A DNA stretch of 6,230 bases from JAAYBT01 sp964404395 (GTDB taxonomy: Bacteria; Bacillota; Clostridia; Acetivibrionales; DTU013), in contig CAYOKA010000131.1 in assembly GCA_964404395.1 (NCBI GenBank), positions 1 through 6,230 of the forward strand. Direction: 5' to 3'. Both the position numbers and the translations under genes were made by a program. Positions 5,516 to 6,230 of this stretch are shown here, in pieces; position 1 is the stretch's first letter; each line of letters opens with the position of its first letter. Under the pieces are notes generated by a model that was given only the letters and a program-made list of their open reading frames with translations, ran no database searches and was not told the DNA's origin.

Positions 5516-6034
5516 CTATTTCAGCAGTACCATTATTTGTATGAAGCAGCCTACCGCGATGGCGGGGGAAAAGTGGAACTTTGCGCCATCCTTTTTATTA
5601 CCGAAGCTTGTATAGGGCAAGGCCGAATGAGAAAGGTAAATACTTTTTAGGTAAGCAGCTATGTACCTGATCCTTTCCAGTGCATTTTTCCTGGTAAGCA
5701 TGATTACAAGTGCTATGACACCTCCTGCCAGAAAGGCAAAAACCATTGAGTAGAAAATAAACTCAATACCCATTATGGCGGCAATAGCGCAAAAGAGCTT
5801 GATATCACCGGCGCCCAGCATTCTTAGTGCAAACAGGGGGAGGAGGATTAGAACAGGGATAAGGGCAGCCAGAAAAGACGTAAGAAGGCCATGAAGGCCG
5901 CTTTGGATGAGGTTGAGGGACAGTCCGGCAACCAAACCTGAGAGCACTACCGGATTGTGAATGCGATAGTTACGAATATCATCAATAATCGCAACAACTA
6001 AAACAACAGATAAAATAATATATTCTAACACCAT
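5516..6034 (-). CDS. Prepilin peptidase, A24 family, CpaA/TadV type
   Basis: This 172-residue polytopic membrane aspartyl protease cleaves the leader of type IV or Flp-type prepilins at the cytoplasmic face. Both catalytic aspartates are visible. Asp19 lies in DIRNYRIHN, the usual D-x-R-x-x-x-I-x-N pattern after the first helix, and Asp77 lies in LGAGDIKL, the GxGD motif. Hydrophobic segments occur near 4-17, 29-45, 50-70, 80-116 and 155-171. The protein lacks the N-terminal methyltransferase region of PilD-type enzymes and matches the short CpaA/TadV form of Tad pilus loci. No other pilus gene is visible in the window. The start is supported by GGAG on the minus strand (6047-6044), 9 bp before the ATG. 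The gene is divergent from the partial gene at 6223. Confidence 0.88.
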   Translation of the reverse strand: MVLEYIILSVVLVVAIIDDIRNYRIHNPVVLSGLVAGLSLNLIQSGLHGLLTSFLAALIPVLILLPLFALRMLGAGDIKLFCAIAAIMGIEFIFYSMVFAFLAGGVIALVIMLTRKNALERIRYIAAYLKSIYLSHSALPYTSFGNKKDGAKFHFSPAIAVGCFIQIMVLLK

Positions 6035-6089
6035 ATTTCTTTGCTCCGCTTCACACTAAAACTTGTATGATATTGTTAATATATACCAA

Positions 6090-6098
6090 ATTATAGCA
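6090..6098 (-). promoter_or_regulatory. Extended -10 promoter of the prepilin peptidase gene
   Basis: On the minus strand the bases read TGCTATAAT, a perfect extended -10 element (TGnTATAAT). No convincing -35 lies 16-18 bp upstream, as is common for this promoter class. Transcription would start near 6083, giving a leader of about 50 nt with GGAG near its end. It may also drive the kinase gene downstream. Confidence 0.55.
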
Positions 6099-6160
6099 AA
6101 AATCAATAAGTCTACTCGATTTGAAACTAAAATGTAATGTGTGAAACGAGGCTGCGCTGT

Positions 6161-6186
6161 TAAATGCCCCGGCAGAATGCCGATAT
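6161..6186 (+). promoter_or_regulatory. Sigma-D (sigma-28) type promoter of the gene starting at 6223
   Basis: TAAA at 6161-6164 and GCCGATAT at 6179-6186 match both sigma-D elements exactly, with a 14-bp spacer (the family norm is about 15). The expected start is near 6193, giving a leader of about 30 nt that includes the GGAGG. A small palindrome, CGGCA-GAA-TGCCG (6170-6182), overlaps the spacer and -10. TATAAT at 6188-6193 also looks like a sigma-A -10 but has no -35 at the right distance. Confidence 0.65.
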
Positions 6187-6207
6187 ATATAATGGAATGT
6201 ACATACC

Positions 6208-6213
6208 GGAGGT
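6208..6213 (+). promoter_or_regulatory. Ribosome binding site of the partial gene at the right edge
   Basis: GGAGGT lies 9 bp before the ATG at 6223. It shows that the ATG at the very end of the window is a real start rather than chance. Confidence 0.7.
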
Positions 6214-6222
6214 TATTATATT

Positions 6223-6230
6223 ATGAAGCA
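6223..6230 (+). CDS. Start of a rightward gene cut off by the window edge
   Basis: Only ATG AAG CA is visible, so the product cannot be identified. The start is supported by GGAGGT 9 bp upstream and by a sigma-D type promoter. Sigma-D usually drives late flagellar, chemotaxis and autolysin genes. The divergent prepilin peptidase would also fit a pilin gene here. Both are inference. Confidence 0.6.

Noticed and set aside
6035..6222. A c-di-GMP riboswitch ahead of the pilus-related genes
   Set aside because: I looked for the conserved GEMM-I cores (GGCAAA, GACGCAAAGCC and the tetraloop receptor) on both strands and found none. I also saw nothing resembling c-di-GMP-II, but without a covariance search.

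Overview
The window reads as chromosomal DNA of an anaerobic, low-GC, Clostridium-like Bacillota. The signs are AT-rich intergenic DNA, strong GGAGG-type ribosome binding sites, an oxygen-sensitive aldo/keto reductase with a ferredoxin tail, a Bacillus/Clostridium-type AbrB regulator, and a sigma-D-type promoter. Nothing indicates a phage, plasmid, insertion sequence or CRISPR array.

Layout. Positions 1-323 have no recognised gene. They hold the ribosome binding site of a leftward gene lying off the left edge, a GC-richer island of unknown nature (about 46-121), and the upstream region of the first rightward gene. Three rightward genes follow: an aldo/keto reductase with a 2[4Fe-4S] C-terminus (324-1466), a 79-residue AbrB-family regulator with a four-cysteine tail (1657-1896), and a membrane-bound Cache-PAS-GGDEF-EAL cyclic-di-GMP protein (2009-4648). 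The GGDEF site is degenerate (EGDEF) and the EAL site looks complete, so net phosphodiesterase activity is the best guess. The 97-bp gap between abrB and the c-di-GMP gene holds a long stem-loop whose G.U pairs are only possible in the rightward transcript.

Positions 4649-4906 lie between convergent genes. They carry five co-oriented DnaA-box-like 9-mers in 76 bp, a 17-codon open frame with a good ribosome binding site, and two hairpins with flanking T/A tracts that probably terminate transcription from both sides. Two leftward genes follow: a shikimate-kinase-like P-loop kinase (4907-5425) lacking two hallmark shikimate kinase residues, and a short CpaA/TadV-type prepilin peptidase (5516-6034). 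A divergent gene begins at 6223, and only its first codons are visible. It has a near-perfect sigma-D (sigma-28) promoter and a strong ribosome binding site.

Taken together, the right two thirds suggest a surface and motility neighbourhood: c-di-GMP turnover, prepilin processing, and a gene under the motility sigma factor. No complete new system is evident. The most interesting signals are non-coding: the DnaA-box cluster in a convergent intergenic region, the sigma-D promoter facing the prepilin peptidase, and the strand-polar stem-loop ahead of the c-di-GMP gene. The altered kinase active site is the main protein-level oddity.
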